Of a DNA stretch of 58,553 nucleotides, positions 51,572 through 58,553 are shown piece by piece. The DNA is from Clostridiaceae bacterium. GTDB lineage: Bacteria; Bacillota; Clostridia; DSM-8532. Where the stretch lies: positions 1-58,553 of the forward strand of contig DULR01000054.1 of assembly GCA_012840245.1 (NCBI GenBank), read 5' to 3'. Position numbers and translations under genes: made by a program. The stretch's first letter is position 1. The number at the start of each line of letters is the position of its first letter. The notes beneath the pieces were generated by a model. The model worked only from the letters and a program-made list of their open reading frames with translations, ran no database searches and had not been told where the DNA came from.

Positions 51572-52123
51572 TTACAATCCCAACTGATCGCTTATCTCCT
51601 TGAGAGCTTCAAGCGAAATCGCTGTAAATTCTTCGAGAGTCAGGCCCAGTTCCGAACAGGAGGCTATCTGCTCACGATTCGCTCCACGCGCAAAGCCTTT
51701 TTGGTGGAAACGATTGATAACGAATCCTGCATCGACATCCTTCAGCTTTTTATCAGGCAGGATCAGTGCGCAGGCTATGATCAGTCCTGACATGGGATCG
51801 GCACAGTAAAGAGCTTTGTCAATTTTCCTTCTTCGTGGAATGTTGTTCATCGGATTGTGGGCGCGGACTGCATAAACAATGGTACTGTCGGCATTCAAAC
51901 CTTCCAGGATATCTCCCCCCATTTTTCCGTGAAGGGTCATGTCTCCGTTTACTCTTTCATAGTCGATATCATGGACCAGGCCGGTTATCCCCCAAAGGTT
52001 TTCATGCTCGTTGAAATGTCTGGCAAGCTTCCGCATTATTGCTTCAACGGCAAGGCTATGCTTTATCATGTTTTCATTTTCGATCCTGAGCATCAATTCT
52101 TCCAAAGCTCTCTCGCGATCCAA
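51572..52123 (-). CDS. HD-domain hydrolase
   Basis: 183 residues from TTG 52123 with GGGGAGG at a 9-base spacing; the ATG six codons upstream contains that ribosome site and is rejected. HDIG pattern: MIKHSLAVEAIMRKLARHF, LVHDIDYERVNGDMTLHGKMGGDIL and VYAVRAHNP give the metal His and Asp residues. These small HD proteins are usually annotated as phosphohydrolases of unknown substrate. Divergent from queT. Confidence 0.8.
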   Translation of the reverse strand: MDRERALEELMLRIENENMIKHSLAVEAIMRKLARHFNEHENLWGITGLVHDIDYERVNGDMTLHGKMGGDILEGLNADSTIVYAVRAHNPMNNIPRRRKIDKALYCADPMSGLIIACALILPDKKLKDVDAGFVINRFHQKGFARGANREQIASCSELGLTLEEFTAISLEALKEISDQLGL

Positions 52124-52213
52124 TTTGCAATTCCTCCCCATTTTTGACGTCAGTTTAATTATAGCAGAATTAGCCAGAGCTGCAAACAATGAAAGGCAAC
52201 TCAATAATAAAGC

Positions 52214-52242
52214 TTGTCAAAGGGCACATTATCAGTTAGAAT
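52214..52242 (+). promoter_or_regulatory. promoter of queT
   Basis: -35 TTGTCA (52214-52219), 17-base spacer, -10 TAGAAT (52237-52242). Predicted start near 52249, giving a leader of about 121 bases. Confidence 0.75.
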
Positions 52243-52248
52243 AGTCAA

Positions 52249-52369
52249 CGTGGCTCGTCCATGCCAGTTCGCAAAATCCTGGCTAGGTTTGAAACCTTAA
52301 ACAAAACTACGGAGCTCCGGTTGCTCAGGTAAAAACCGGTGTTTGCACTGCAAACAAAAAGGAGTAAAA
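52249..52369 (+). promoter_or_regulatory. structured leader of queT; candidate preQ1-responsive element
   Basis: Several hairpins follow one another: AGGTTT-G-AAACCT, CGGAGCTCCG, CCGGTT/AACCGG (52317-52339, 11-base loop GCTCAGGTAAA), and GTTTGC-ACT-GCAAAC, ending in AAAAAGGAG that serves as the ribosome site. A hairpin, a second hairpin, then an A-rich stretch running into the ribosome site is the layout of translation-controlling preQ1 riboswitches, which commonly precede queT. I could not align it to a specific preQ1 class. Confidence 0.45.
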
Positions 52370-52858
52370 ATGAAATTATCACCAAAATCCATTATCCAGT
52401 CGGCAATGATCGCCGCCATTTATTCTGTTTTCACCATTATCTTAGGCTCTTTTGGATTCGGTCCCGTTCAATTCCGCATAGCTGAAGCATTAACAGTCCT
52501 TCCTGCTGTTATGCCTTCCTCCATTCCCGGTCTGTTCATAGGCTGCATACTCGCTAACTGGCTAGGCGGCTTTGGTACGGCAGATATTGTTTTCGGAAGT
52601 ATGGCAACTCTTCTGGCAGCCGTCTGCACCAGATTTCTAAGGAACAGCCGTTTTCTGTATCCGCTTCCACCCGTTTTATTCAACGCGGCAATCGTCGGTT
52701 CATATGTATATTATCTTTATGACAGAACCTATACCCTGGTTGCAACCATGGTGTTTATAGGGTTTTCAGAGCTCGTCATCTGTTACGGTATAGGTCTTCC
52801 CCTTATAGAATTCATAAAAAAGAATCCTGCACTTAAACGGATTCTTTCAGACCAATAG
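52370..52858 (+). CDS. queT: queuosine precursor transporter QueT
   Basis: 162 residues from ATG 52370 (AAAAGGAG upstream; three of the hairpins sit just before). Five to six membrane helices with the QueT pattern IIQSAMIAAIYSVFTIILG, GPVQFRIAEALTVLPAVMP and FIGCILANWLGGFGTADIVFGSMATLLAAVCT. QueT is the substrate-binding S component of an ECF-type transporter for queuosine precursors. The ECF module itself is not in the window. Fits with queH at 25623. Confidence 0.93.
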   Translation: MKLSPKSIIQSAMIAAIYSVFTIILGSFGFGPVQFRIAEALTVLPAVMPSSIPGLFIGCILANWLGGFGTADIVFGSMATLLAAVCTRFLRNSRFLYPLPPVLFNAAIVGSYVYYLYDRTYTLVATMVFIGFSELVICYGIGLPLIEFIKKNPALKRILSDQ

Positions 52859-52934
52859 AAAAGTCTCCGTTTTAGCTTTTGTACAGGTGGTATATATAAC
52901 CCGATACTATGATTTTGACTTTAGGGAGTAAATA

Positions 52935-54023
52935 ATGAGATTAGTTGGACTTGATCAAATCAGCGGAGACGAAACATTGGGAAAGGCCATATTCGATATT
53001 GACGGCAGAAAACTTCTCAATGCAGGTGTTTCCCTCAGACCCGCCATTGTGCAGAAGCTTTTTGAAAAAGGAGTATCAAATGTTTATATAGAAGATGATA
53101 TATCTGAAGGAATCGAAGCTGAAAGTCTCCTTTGCGAAGAAACAAGGACTCAGGCAAAGTTGATCGTCCGGGACGAAATGAACAGGCTGTCTCAGAAAAA
53201 GACGATGGATTATTCAAGACTGAACAAACTGGTCAACTCCATTCTTGATGAGATCCTCGCCAGAAAAATCGATATCATCAATGTTAAAGATATCCGCATG
53301 CAGGACGAGCAAACCTTTGCCCACTGCGTCAATGTGTGCATCATGGCTATCGCGCTGGCTACAAAGCTGTCTCTTCCCGTATCGAAGGTAAAAAACATTG
53401 CCATGGGCGCGATGTTGCATGATATAGGCAAGGCTTTCCTACCTCCTGAGCTGCTGAACAAAACAGAACCTCTTACCGAGGCAGAAATGATCGAAATGAG
53501 AAAGCATCCTGTCCTTGGATATAATCTGATCAAGGATAATGATGAGACTCCCGCCACGACCAAGGTGGCCGTACTTATGCACCACGAACATGTCAACGGA
53601 AGCGGATACCCGATGCATCTCACAGGAGACAAAATACATTATTCTGCGCGGATCCTGACCGTCTGCGACGAGTTTGACACAGCCATAAACGACAGGAAGA
53701 ACAACAGGGTGTTGCGAACGACTGACGCCGTAGAATACCTGATCGGCGCGTCAGGGCATGTTTTTGACAAAGCCATAGTGGATGAGTTCATCAAAATGAT
53801 CCCCATATATAACGAAGGCAGTATTGTACTTCTGAGCAACGGAAATCTTGCCATCGTTGTGAAAAACAATCCCGTGAACCTGACTCGTCCTGTTGTCCGT
53901 ATGTTCTATAATCCGAAGACCAGAACAAAGTTCAACAAAACGAACATAATAGATCTCAGGAAAGAGCTCTCCATAAAAATAATCCGCGAAATAAAAGTAA
54001 ATATAAAAGAGATAATCAAATAG
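52935..54023 (+). CDS. HD-GYP domain protein, probable cyclic-di-GMP phosphodiesterase
   Basis: 362 residues. An N-terminal region of about 110 residues (GKAIFDIDGRKLLNAGVSLRP) is common to PelZ-like HD-GYP proteins. The HD-GYP domain (about 130-320) has HCVNVCIMAIALATKL, MLHDIGKAFLPPELL, HHEHVNGSGYP and ARILTVCDEFDTAI. The GYP motif is intact, so phosphodiesterase activity is likely. No sensor or receiver domain is attached. Cyclic di-GMP often controls T4P, so PilB in this window is a possible target. GGGAG precedes the ATG; its stop codon lies inside the terminator loop. Confidence 0.9.
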   Translation: MRLVGLDQISGDETLGKAIFDIDGRKLLNAGVSLRPAIVQKLFEKGVSNVYIEDDISEGIEAESLLCEETRTQAKLIVRDEMNRLSQKKTMDYSRLNKLVNSILDEILARKIDIINVKDIRMQDEQTFAHCVNVCIMAIALATKLSLPVSKVKNIAMGAMLHDIGKAFLPPELLNKTEPLTEAEMIEMRKHPVLGYNLIKDNDETPATTKVAVLMHHEHVNGSGYPMHLTGDKIHYSARILTVCDEFDTAINDRKNNRVLRTTDAVEYLIGASGHVFDKAIVDEFIKMIPIYNEGSIVLLSNGNLAIVVKNNPVNLTRPVVRMFYNPKTRTKFNKTNIIDLRKELSIKIIREIKVNIKEIIK

Positions 54024-54044
54024 CGATTATCTCTTTCTTTTTTG
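54008..54044 (+). terminator. terminator of the HD-GYP gene
   Basis: AGAGATAATC (54008-54017) pairs with GATTATCTCT (54025-54034), followed by TTCTTTTTTG. The HD-GYP stop codon TAG sits in the loop. Confidence 0.85.
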
Positions 54045-54084
54045 CTTTCATATTTTTGATATCAAATATGAATCATATTCGGTA

Positions 54085-54618
54085 TCAATAATCCATACCG
54101 GCTCTCAATACTTCCATTTCTTCGGGTATCATCTGATGCTTGCTTTTGGAAAGTATGCCGTAAAGAGCTTTTTCAAAGTTCTCAGGAGTAACGCAGCCGG
54201 TCACTTTGATCAGTTTTCCCAGAAGATAAATATTAGAGTATGTCTTGTTCCCCATTTCGCTGGCCAGCTCGGTAGCAGGGATCTCAAAAAGATTTATGTC
54301 TTTTCTCTCAGGCTTTTTATGCACCATCGAACTGTCGGCGATAAGTACTCCGCCCGGCTTAAGCCAGCTTTCGAATTTCTCGAGAGACGGATTGTTCATA
54401 ACTATCAAAGCCGAGCAGGAATTGAGAACAGGAGAAGCTATGGCTTCTTCCGAAATAACCACCATGCAGTTTGCCGTACCACCTCTCATTTCAGGCCCGT
54501 ATGAGGGAAGGAACGATACCTGCCTTTCCTCAAGCATGCCTGCATACGCAAGAAGCCTTCCGGCCGAAAGAATTCCCTGTCCGCCGAAACCGGCAATTAT
54601 GATCTCGTGTAGAAACAT
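54085..54618 (-). CDS. 2-oxoacid:ferredoxin oxidoreductase, gamma subunit
   Basis: 177 residues. Part of a four-subunit ferredoxin-dependent oxidoreductase that turns branched-chain 2-oxoacids and CoA into acyl-CoA, CO2 and reduced ferredoxin. Seen: IIIAGFGGQGILSAGRLLAYAG, PSYGPEMRGGTANCMVVIS and NKTYSNIYLLGKLI. It follows the beta subunit with a 3-base gap, in the order delta, alpha, beta, gamma. Confidence 0.95.
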   Translation of the reverse strand: MFLHEIIIAGFGGQGILSAGRLLAYAGMLEERQVSFLPSYGPEMRGGTANCMVVISEEAIASPVLNSCSALIVMNNPSLEKFESWLKPGGVLIADSSMVHKKPERKDINLFEIPATELASEMGNKTYSNIYLLGKLIKVTGCVTPENFEKALYGILSKSKHQMIPEEMEVLRAGMDY

Positions 54619-54621
54619 ATC

Positions 54622-55368
54622 CTAAACCTCCAGATTTGCACCGACAAATACGCCAAGTGGATAATGCGGTATCATTTCTCTTTCAACTCGTTTCATTGCC
54701 TCGACAGGACTTAAGCCCCAGTTGGTCGGGCATGTGGAAAGGACCTCCACCAGAGAAAAGCCTTTTCCTGCCAGTTGAACCCTGAATGCCTTTTTGACTG
54801 CTTCCTTTGCCTTCTTTATATGCCTGACGTCATGGAGGGAAACCCTTTCGATATATGCCGGTCCTTCCAGTGTAGCCAGCATCTCGGATACCCGGATCGG
54901 AAAACCATTTACTTTAGGATCTCTTCCGAACGGAGTAGTGGTAGTCATTTGTCCCAATAAGGTAGTTGGAGCCATCTGACCGGAAGTCATGCCGTAAATT
55001 GTGTTGTTGATAAAAATAACCGTAATGTTTTCACCCCTAGTCGCAGCATGGACTATTTCGGATGTACCGATGGCTGCCAGGTCACCATCGCCCTGATATG
55101 TAAAAACTACATTTTCAGGAAGGCATCTTTTGATTCCTGTAGCTACAGCCGGAGCACGGCCATGGGCCGCCTGCACCATATCACAGTTAAAATACAAATA
55201 ATTATTGTATGCGCAGCCTACGGGTGAAACACCAATGGTCTTTCCCTCTATATCCAGTTCGTCTATGGCTTCTGCTATAAGCCTGTGGGCGATTCCATGG
55301 GTACAGCCCGGGCAATAATGCATGGGGACATCCACCAGTGCATGTGGAGCTTTAAATACAACTGCCAT
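54622..55368 (-). CDS. 2-oxoacid:ferredoxin oxidoreductase, beta (TPP-binding) subunit
   Basis: 248 residues. Thiamine-pyrophosphate-binding subunit with [62 protein letters not shown] (TPP motif GDG...NN) and [11 protein letters not shown]. Cysteines near the N-terminus fit a cluster-binding role. Encoded between the alpha and gamma genes. Confidence 0.96.
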   Translation of the reverse strand: MAVVFKAPHALVDVPMHYCPGCTHGIAHRLIAEAIDELDIEGKTIGVSPVGCAYNNYLYFNCDMVQAAHGRAPAVATGIKRCLPENVVFTYQGDGDLAAIGTSEIVHAATRGENITVIFINNTIYGMTSGQMAPTTLLGQMTTTTPFGRDPKVNGFPIRVSEMLATLEGPAYIERVSLHDVRHIKKAKEAVKKAFRVQLAGKGFSLVEVLSTCPTNWGLSPVEAMKRVEREMIPHYPLGVFVGANLEV

Positions 55369-55395
55369 TTTTGCTCTCCTTCCTTATCGCAGGAT

Positions 55396-56460
55396 TCAGT
55401 CATGTTTTTCTTTGATTTCCTTGACCTTTGACATGATATCTTTAACAGTCGGGATCATTCCACCCATTCTGCCGACAAAATAAACAGGCTTTCTTCCTTC
55501 AATGGTGAGACGTACGTCTTCGACCATCTGACCCGAACTCATTTCGACAGTCAGGAACGCCTTTGGTATATCTAAAACCTTATCAAAAGCATCGGTCGGG
55601 AACGGGAACAGTGTAATCGGCCTTAAAAGCCCCAGCTTGATCCCCTGTTCGGCTGCTTCCCTGATCACTCCTTTGCATATGCGGGCGACAGAGCCGTATG
55701 CCACCAGAATGATCTCAGCGTCGTCGCAGTTATAGAGCTCATATCGCTGCTCGTTTTGTGAAATCAGTTTATATTTGTTCTGAAGGCCGATGTTCCATTG
55801 TTCGAGAACAGCAGGATCAAGATGGATCGAGGTTATCATGTTATGCTCTCTTTTGTTGTCATGGCCGTTTGCCGCCCATGACTTGTCGAAGGTCTCGATT
55901 TTCTCTTCATCCCGGAAATTTACGACTTCCATCATCTGACCCAGAACCCCGTCACCTAGGATCATTGTCATTATGCGGTACCGGTCAGCTATGTTAAAAG
56001 CTTCCACAGTCAGTTCATATAGTTCCTGAACGCTGGCAGGAGCCAGAACGACCATATGATAATCTCCGTGACCTCCGCCTTTGGTAGCCTGAAAATAATC
56101 GCTCTGCGAAGGCTGAATACCTCCAAGGCCAGGTCCGCCACGCATGATATTTACGATGACTGCAGGCAGTTGAGCTCCGGCTATGTAAGAGATACCTTCC
56201 TGCTTCAGACTGATCCCTGGGCTTGAAGAAGATGTCATGACCCTGTGCCCGGTACTGGCAGCGCCGTATACCATATTAATGGCGGCCACTTCGCTTTCTG
56301 CCTGCAGGAATACTCCTCCCACCGCCGGCATTCTTTTTGCCATGTAATGCATGATCTCAGTCTGTGGTGTTATGGGATAGCCGAAATAATGCCTGCAACC
56401 GGCCCGGATGGCTGCTTCCGCAATGACTTCATTGCCTTTCATCAATAGTTTTTGTCCCAT
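55396..56460 (-). CDS. vorB: 2-oxoisovalerate:ferredoxin oxidoreductase, alpha subunit VorB
   Basis: 354 residues. MGQKLLMKGNEVIAEAAIRAGCRHYFGYPITPQTEI and MTSSSSPGISLKQEGISYIAGAQLPAVIVNIMRGGPGLGGIQPSQSDYFQATKGGGHGDYHM match the VorB (3-methyl-2-oxobutanoate) type, so the substrate is probably the 2-oxoacid of valine or related branched-chain acids. This feeds branched acyl-CoA or energy metabolism in anaerobes. The ferredoxin-like delta subunit gene is 10 bases upstream. Confidence 0.95.
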   Translation of the reverse strand: MGQKLLMKGNEVIAEAAIRAGCRHYFGYPITPQTEIMHYMAKRMPAVGGVFLQAESEVAAINMVYGAASTGHRVMTSSSSPGISLKQEGISYIAGAQLPAVIVNIMRGGPGLGGIQPSQSDYFQATKGGGHGDYHMVVLAPASVQELYELTVEAFNIADRYRIMTMILGDGVLGQMMEVVNFRDEEKIETFDKSWAANGHDNKREHNMITSIHLDPAVLEQWNIGLQNKYKLISQNEQRYELYNCDDAEIILVAYGSVARICKGVIREAAEQGIKLGLLRPITLFPFPTDAFDKVLDIPKAFLTVEMSSGQMVEDVRLTIEGRKPVYFVGRMGGMIPTVKDIMSKVKEIKEKHD

Positions 56461-56470
56461 CTTGCTCCTC

Positions 56471-56677
56471 CTATTTCTCTACAGTAATAACGCAATCCGG
56501 ACATACTGTAGCGCAAAAAGCACAACCGATGCATTTATCCATTTCAACTACTCCTGCGGGGAAATAGCCTTTTGCGTTCAGTCTCTCCTGATTCTCTCTG
56601 ATGATTTTCTTAGGGCATACCTCAATGCATAAGCCGCAGCCTTTGCAACGCTCTTCCCTGAATGTCACCTTGGCCAT
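56471..56677 (-). CDS. ferredoxin-like delta subunit of the oxidoreductase (two 4Fe-4S)
   Basis: 68 residues from ATG 56677 (AAGGAG upstream). Two cluster motifs: CKGCGLCIEVCP near the start and CIGCAFCATVCP near the end. It carries electrons from the Vor enzyme to ferredoxin. First gene of the operon, with a strong promoter upstream. Confidence 0.95.
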   Translation of the reverse strand: MAKVTFREERCKGCGLCIEVCPKKIIRENQERLNAKGYFPAGVVEMDKCIGCAFCATVCPDCVITVEK

Positions 56678-56729
56678 ATTTGCTGCTCCTTCTATCATTT
56701 ATAGATTCATTAAATTCTGCTATTAGTCT

Positions 56730-56758
56730 AGTTTAAATTTATTTTTGCGTATTGTCAA
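56730..56758 (-). promoter_or_regulatory. promoter of the vor operon
   Basis: Minus strand -35 TTGACA (56753-56758), 17-base spacer, -10 TAAACT (56730-56735). Predicted start near 56722, about 45 bases before the ferredoxin-like gene. Confidence 0.8.
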
Positions 56759-56814
56759 CAAAATGGTTCAATACAATGAAGCGATAAATCATTACAGCTA
56801 TGATTGTGAACGGC

Positions 56815-56847
56815 AAAAAAAATGCCAGAGCGAATTGCTCCGACATT
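56815..56847 (-). terminator. terminator of the SLH protein gene
   Basis: Minus strand AATGTCGGAGC-aattc-GCTCTGGCATT stem (two mismatches) followed by TTTTTT. It lies 34 bases after the SLH protein stop. Confidence 0.85.
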
Positions 56848-56880
56848 TTATAAAATAATCAACATTGGGGGGATGATTGA

Positions 56881-58356
56881 TTATTTTGTCAGGTATTGAT
56901 CTTTGTACAAATATGCTCTCAGCAGGAACAATACGGCCTGTTCACGGGTACAGGTATCGTTGGGTCCGAAATTGCCTTTTCCGTCACCAACAGTTATCTT
57001 ATATTTAGCCATGAACTTGGCAGGATTGATACCGTATGCCAAAAAGCCTGCCTGATCTTTGAAGTCAGAAACATCCCTGACTTCGTTGGCTATAAATTCG
57101 GGAGTGATTTCAGGGTAGCATGCGGTAATGGTCCTGGTGATCATGGCAGCCATTTGCTGTCGGAGGAGCTTGCTTTTCGGTTCGAATACCGTTCCGTCTC
57201 CGGCTCCTGCTGTTATTCCCAGATTGAATGCTTTCAGGATATCAGGATTTGTTGTATCTTTGAATGTTTTTGTTGGATGAGGCTCTGCCTTTTTGCCTGT
57301 AACTATTTCATAAAAATTGACGGCTACTTCGGCAAATTCCTCACGGGTTATGGGATCATTCATCTTTCCCCTTATGCTGTCAGTAATGAATCCAAGCTCA
57401 GCGGCCTGATCAAGTTCAGGAACAGCCCAGGAGCTTGCTGATTCATAACCTGGTGTACCTAACGATACAGTATTTGAGAAAGGTGAAACGACACGAGATC
57501 CAACAACCGGTTCATAAACATAGAGAACTCTGAAATAATACACATTCTTTTCGATTATTATATTATCTACATAATCTTTTTCGACAGGATCTAAGTAATC
57601 ACTGGTACCAAAAGGAATTGCACTCCACCAGTCGTGTCCTTCAACTTCTGAAAACCAATTTCCGTTTCCTACTTTGAAATCAACCTTAATTCCAATGGGA
57701 AATGCCTCATTTATCTCACTGACAGAATCGGGATTTGTCCAGCTTAATGCGAAATAAGGCTTTTGATCTTCTTTATATTTTAGCTCAACCTGAAGGTTTT
57801 GAGGCGCTTCAATTGTTTTTGGAGGCTGAACCTGGGTGCCTCCTCCTATGGTTGTCTCATTGGAATATGGAGAAGTTACATAATCCTCATCCTCATAACC
57901 ATAAGCTGCAAAAGCAAACCGCATTCTGAAAGTATATTTGTTGTTTGCCAGGTCAATATCTTCATCATTATCATACCCAAAAGACCAATGAGTAAAAAAT
58001 ACTTGTTGCACATTGTTTTCATCAACTGCAATATTGCCTAAATACCCGAAATAGGAAACATCGATTTCATCATCAAAATCATAGGTTTCACTGTTTACTT
58101 TAGGCACATTATAATGCCATGGACCATCATTAACCTTCCAATCGATGCAATAATAGATTTCACCATCCCATTCCTCATTTTCTATAGCATTTACAATGCT
58201 TTGAGGTATAGTCCATCTTAACTGAAGACCGTCATCATAAAAAACATTTACGTTTTGAGGCGCTTCCAGTGTGGCAGGGTTATCAGCAAAACTGATGATT
58301 GTTGATGATAAAACGAAGACAAAAGCGAGTAACAGTGCAAATAATCTTTTTTTCAT
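56881..58356 (-). CDS. S-layer homology (SLH) domain protein with two beta-sandwich domains
   Basis: 491 residues from ATG 58356 (AGGAGG at 7 bases; an upstream GTG is rejected). A signal peptide (KRLFALLLAFVFVLSSTIISFA) is followed by two related beta domains starting LEAPQNVNVFYDDGLQLRW (about 30-175) and IEAPQNLQVELKYKEDQKPYFALSWTNP (about 185-300). These look like fibronectin-III type. Three SLH motifs end the protein (SWAVPELDQAAELGFITDSIRG; DILKAFNLGITAGAGDGTVFEP; FLAYGINPAKFMAKYKITVGDGKGNFGP). SLH domains bind secondary wall polymers, so the protein sits on the cell surface. Confidence 0.9.
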   Translation of the reverse strand: MKKRLFALLLAFVFVLSSTIISFADNPATLEAPQNVNVFYDDGLQLRWTIPQSIVNAIENEEWDGEIYYCIDWKVNDGPWHYNVPKVNSETYDFDDEIDVSYFGYLGNIAVDENNVQQVFFTHWSFGYDNDEDIDLANNKYTFRMRFAFAAYGYEDEDYVTSPYSNETTIGGGTQVQPPKTIEAPQNLQVELKYKEDQKPYFALSWTNPDSVSEINEAFPIGIKVDFKVGNGNWFSEVEGHDWWSAIPFGTSDYLDPVEKDYVDNIIIEKNVYYFRVLYVYEPVVGSRVVSPFSNTVSLGTPGYESASSWAVPELDQAAELGFITDSIRGKMNDPITREEFAEVAVNFYEIVTGKKAEPHPTKTFKDTTNPDILKAFNLGITAGAGDGTVFEPKSKLLRQQMAAMITRTITACYPEITPEFIANEVRDVSDFKDQAGFLAYGINPAKFMAKYKITVGDGKGNFGPNDTCTREQAVLFLLRAYLYKDQYLTK

Positions 58357-58386
58357 AATCAAACCTCCTAATTTTTTCACGTTGTA

Positions 58387-58427
58387 GCCGTTTGCGAAAC
58401 GGCAAAACGCTCTAAATAAAAGCGTTT
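58387..58427 (-). promoter_or_regulatory. paired hairpins in the SLH gene leader region
   Basis: GCCGTTT-gcg-AAACGGC (58387-58403) and AAACGCT/AGCGTTT (58405-58411/58421-58427) are two adjacent perfect stems 30-70 bases upstream of the ATG. They may protect the 5' end of a highly expressed mRNA or regulate it. No riboswitch family recognised. Confidence 0.45.
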
Positions 58428-58443
58428 ACGCACTCAATTTATA

Positions 58444-58511
58444 TTGAACTCCTCCATATTTAGGGATATAATAGAATTAACATCAAACTAAAATAAACCA
58501 AATATGGAGGT
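58444..58511 (+). promoter_or_regulatory. promoter plus ribosome-site-masking inverted repeat of the last gene
   Basis: -35 TTGAAC (58444-58449), 17-base spacer, -10 TATAAT (58467-58472). The inverted repeat CCTCCATATTT (58451-58461) / AAATATGGAGG (58501-58511) has its left arm in the spacer and its right arm covering the GGAGG of the downstream gene. Transcripts from this promoter lack the left arm and would be translated, while read-through transcripts from outside would hide the ribosome site. Confidence 0.7.
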
Positions 58512-58521
58512 AATTCACTAA

Positions 58522-58553
58522 TGTTAAACCAAATTTCTTTCACTAATACACTA
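58522..58553 (+). CDS. start of an unidentified gene (partial)
   Basis: ATG with GGAGG ten bases upstream; only MLNQISFTNT and a Leu are visible before the window ends. The promoter and the masking inverted repeat are typical of insertion-sequence transposases that guard against read-through, so a transposase is the first guess. Identity cannot be told from 11 residues. Confidence 0.6.

Noticed and set aside
1-58553. CRISPR array, toxin-antitoxin pair or restriction system
   Set aside because: No regularly spaced direct repeats, Cas motifs, toxin/antitoxin pair or methyltransferase motif seen in any frame.

Overview
The window reads as chromosome of an anaerobic, endospore-lineage Firmicute (class Clostridia). 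This is inferred from moderate-to-low GC, strong AGGAGG-type ribosome sites, an S-layer homology protein, an AMIN-domain amidase, ferredoxin-dependent 2-oxoacid oxidoreductase, QueT/QueH queuosine salvage, a YtrA-type GntR/ABC module and clostridial-style tRNA and terminator signals. No outer-membrane or LPS gene is visible, so a monoderm envelope is the working assumption. Nearly everything from the left end to 41.6 kb, and most of the rest, is on the minus strand.

Layout. 1-390: the 3' end of a group II intron that enters from the left, then a small inverted-repeat element behind topA. 391-2532: topA. 2704-18905: an almost complete type IV pilus (T4P) locus. Reading with transcription (right to left) it has DUF2225, an AIR-synthase-like protein, PilD, PilP-like, a PilQ-like protein without the secretin pore, PilT, PilC, PilM, PilN, PilO, PilB, PilX-, PilV- and PilW-like minor pilins (the last a 964-residue adhesin-like pilin), then two small major-type pilins. 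19.0-30.7 kb: housekeeping (thiI, cysteine desulfurase, phosphodiesterase, rdgB, rph, AMIN amidase, queH, fmt, def) and a glycerate kinase/GntP permease operon with two palindromic operators. 30.9-41.6 kb: priA, a small P-loop protein beside a tandem-OB SSB-like protein, a polysaccharide deacetylase, dprA, yifB, a GNAT enzyme, an acyl-CoA synthetase and a VOC protein. 41.8-46.5 kb: tdk, a second copy of the inverted-repeat element, an oxidoreductase, a membrane-anchored serine protease, and a GntR-controlled ABC exporter with a very clear promoter/operator. 46.5-48.6 kb: a 32-residue membrane micro-protein, a holin and a damaged-looking amidase/glucosaminidase (probable lysis-cassette relic), and a tRNA-Glu/tRNA-Thr operon. 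48.7-58.5 kb: nitroreductase, rnr, an HD hydrolase, queT with a structured leader, an HD-GYP protein, the Vor oxidoreductase operon, an SLH protein, and the first 11 codons of a plus-strand gene with a strong promoter.

How it works together. The T4P block has the ATPases (PilB extension, PilT retraction), platform (PilC), PilMNO inner assembly, peptidase and five pilin-like proteins. It also carries PilP- and PilQ-like extracytoplasmic parts usually associated with an outer membrane. The PilQ-like protein keeps the STN and repeated ring-type domains but ends before any secretin pore, which suggests a cell-wall-spanning collar rather than an outer-membrane channel. This, the oversized minor pilin, and a covarying inverted-repeat element found in the same orientation behind two genes are the most unusual things here.

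Limits: all calls are by eye. Domain names rest on recognised motifs, and no database search or folding program was run.
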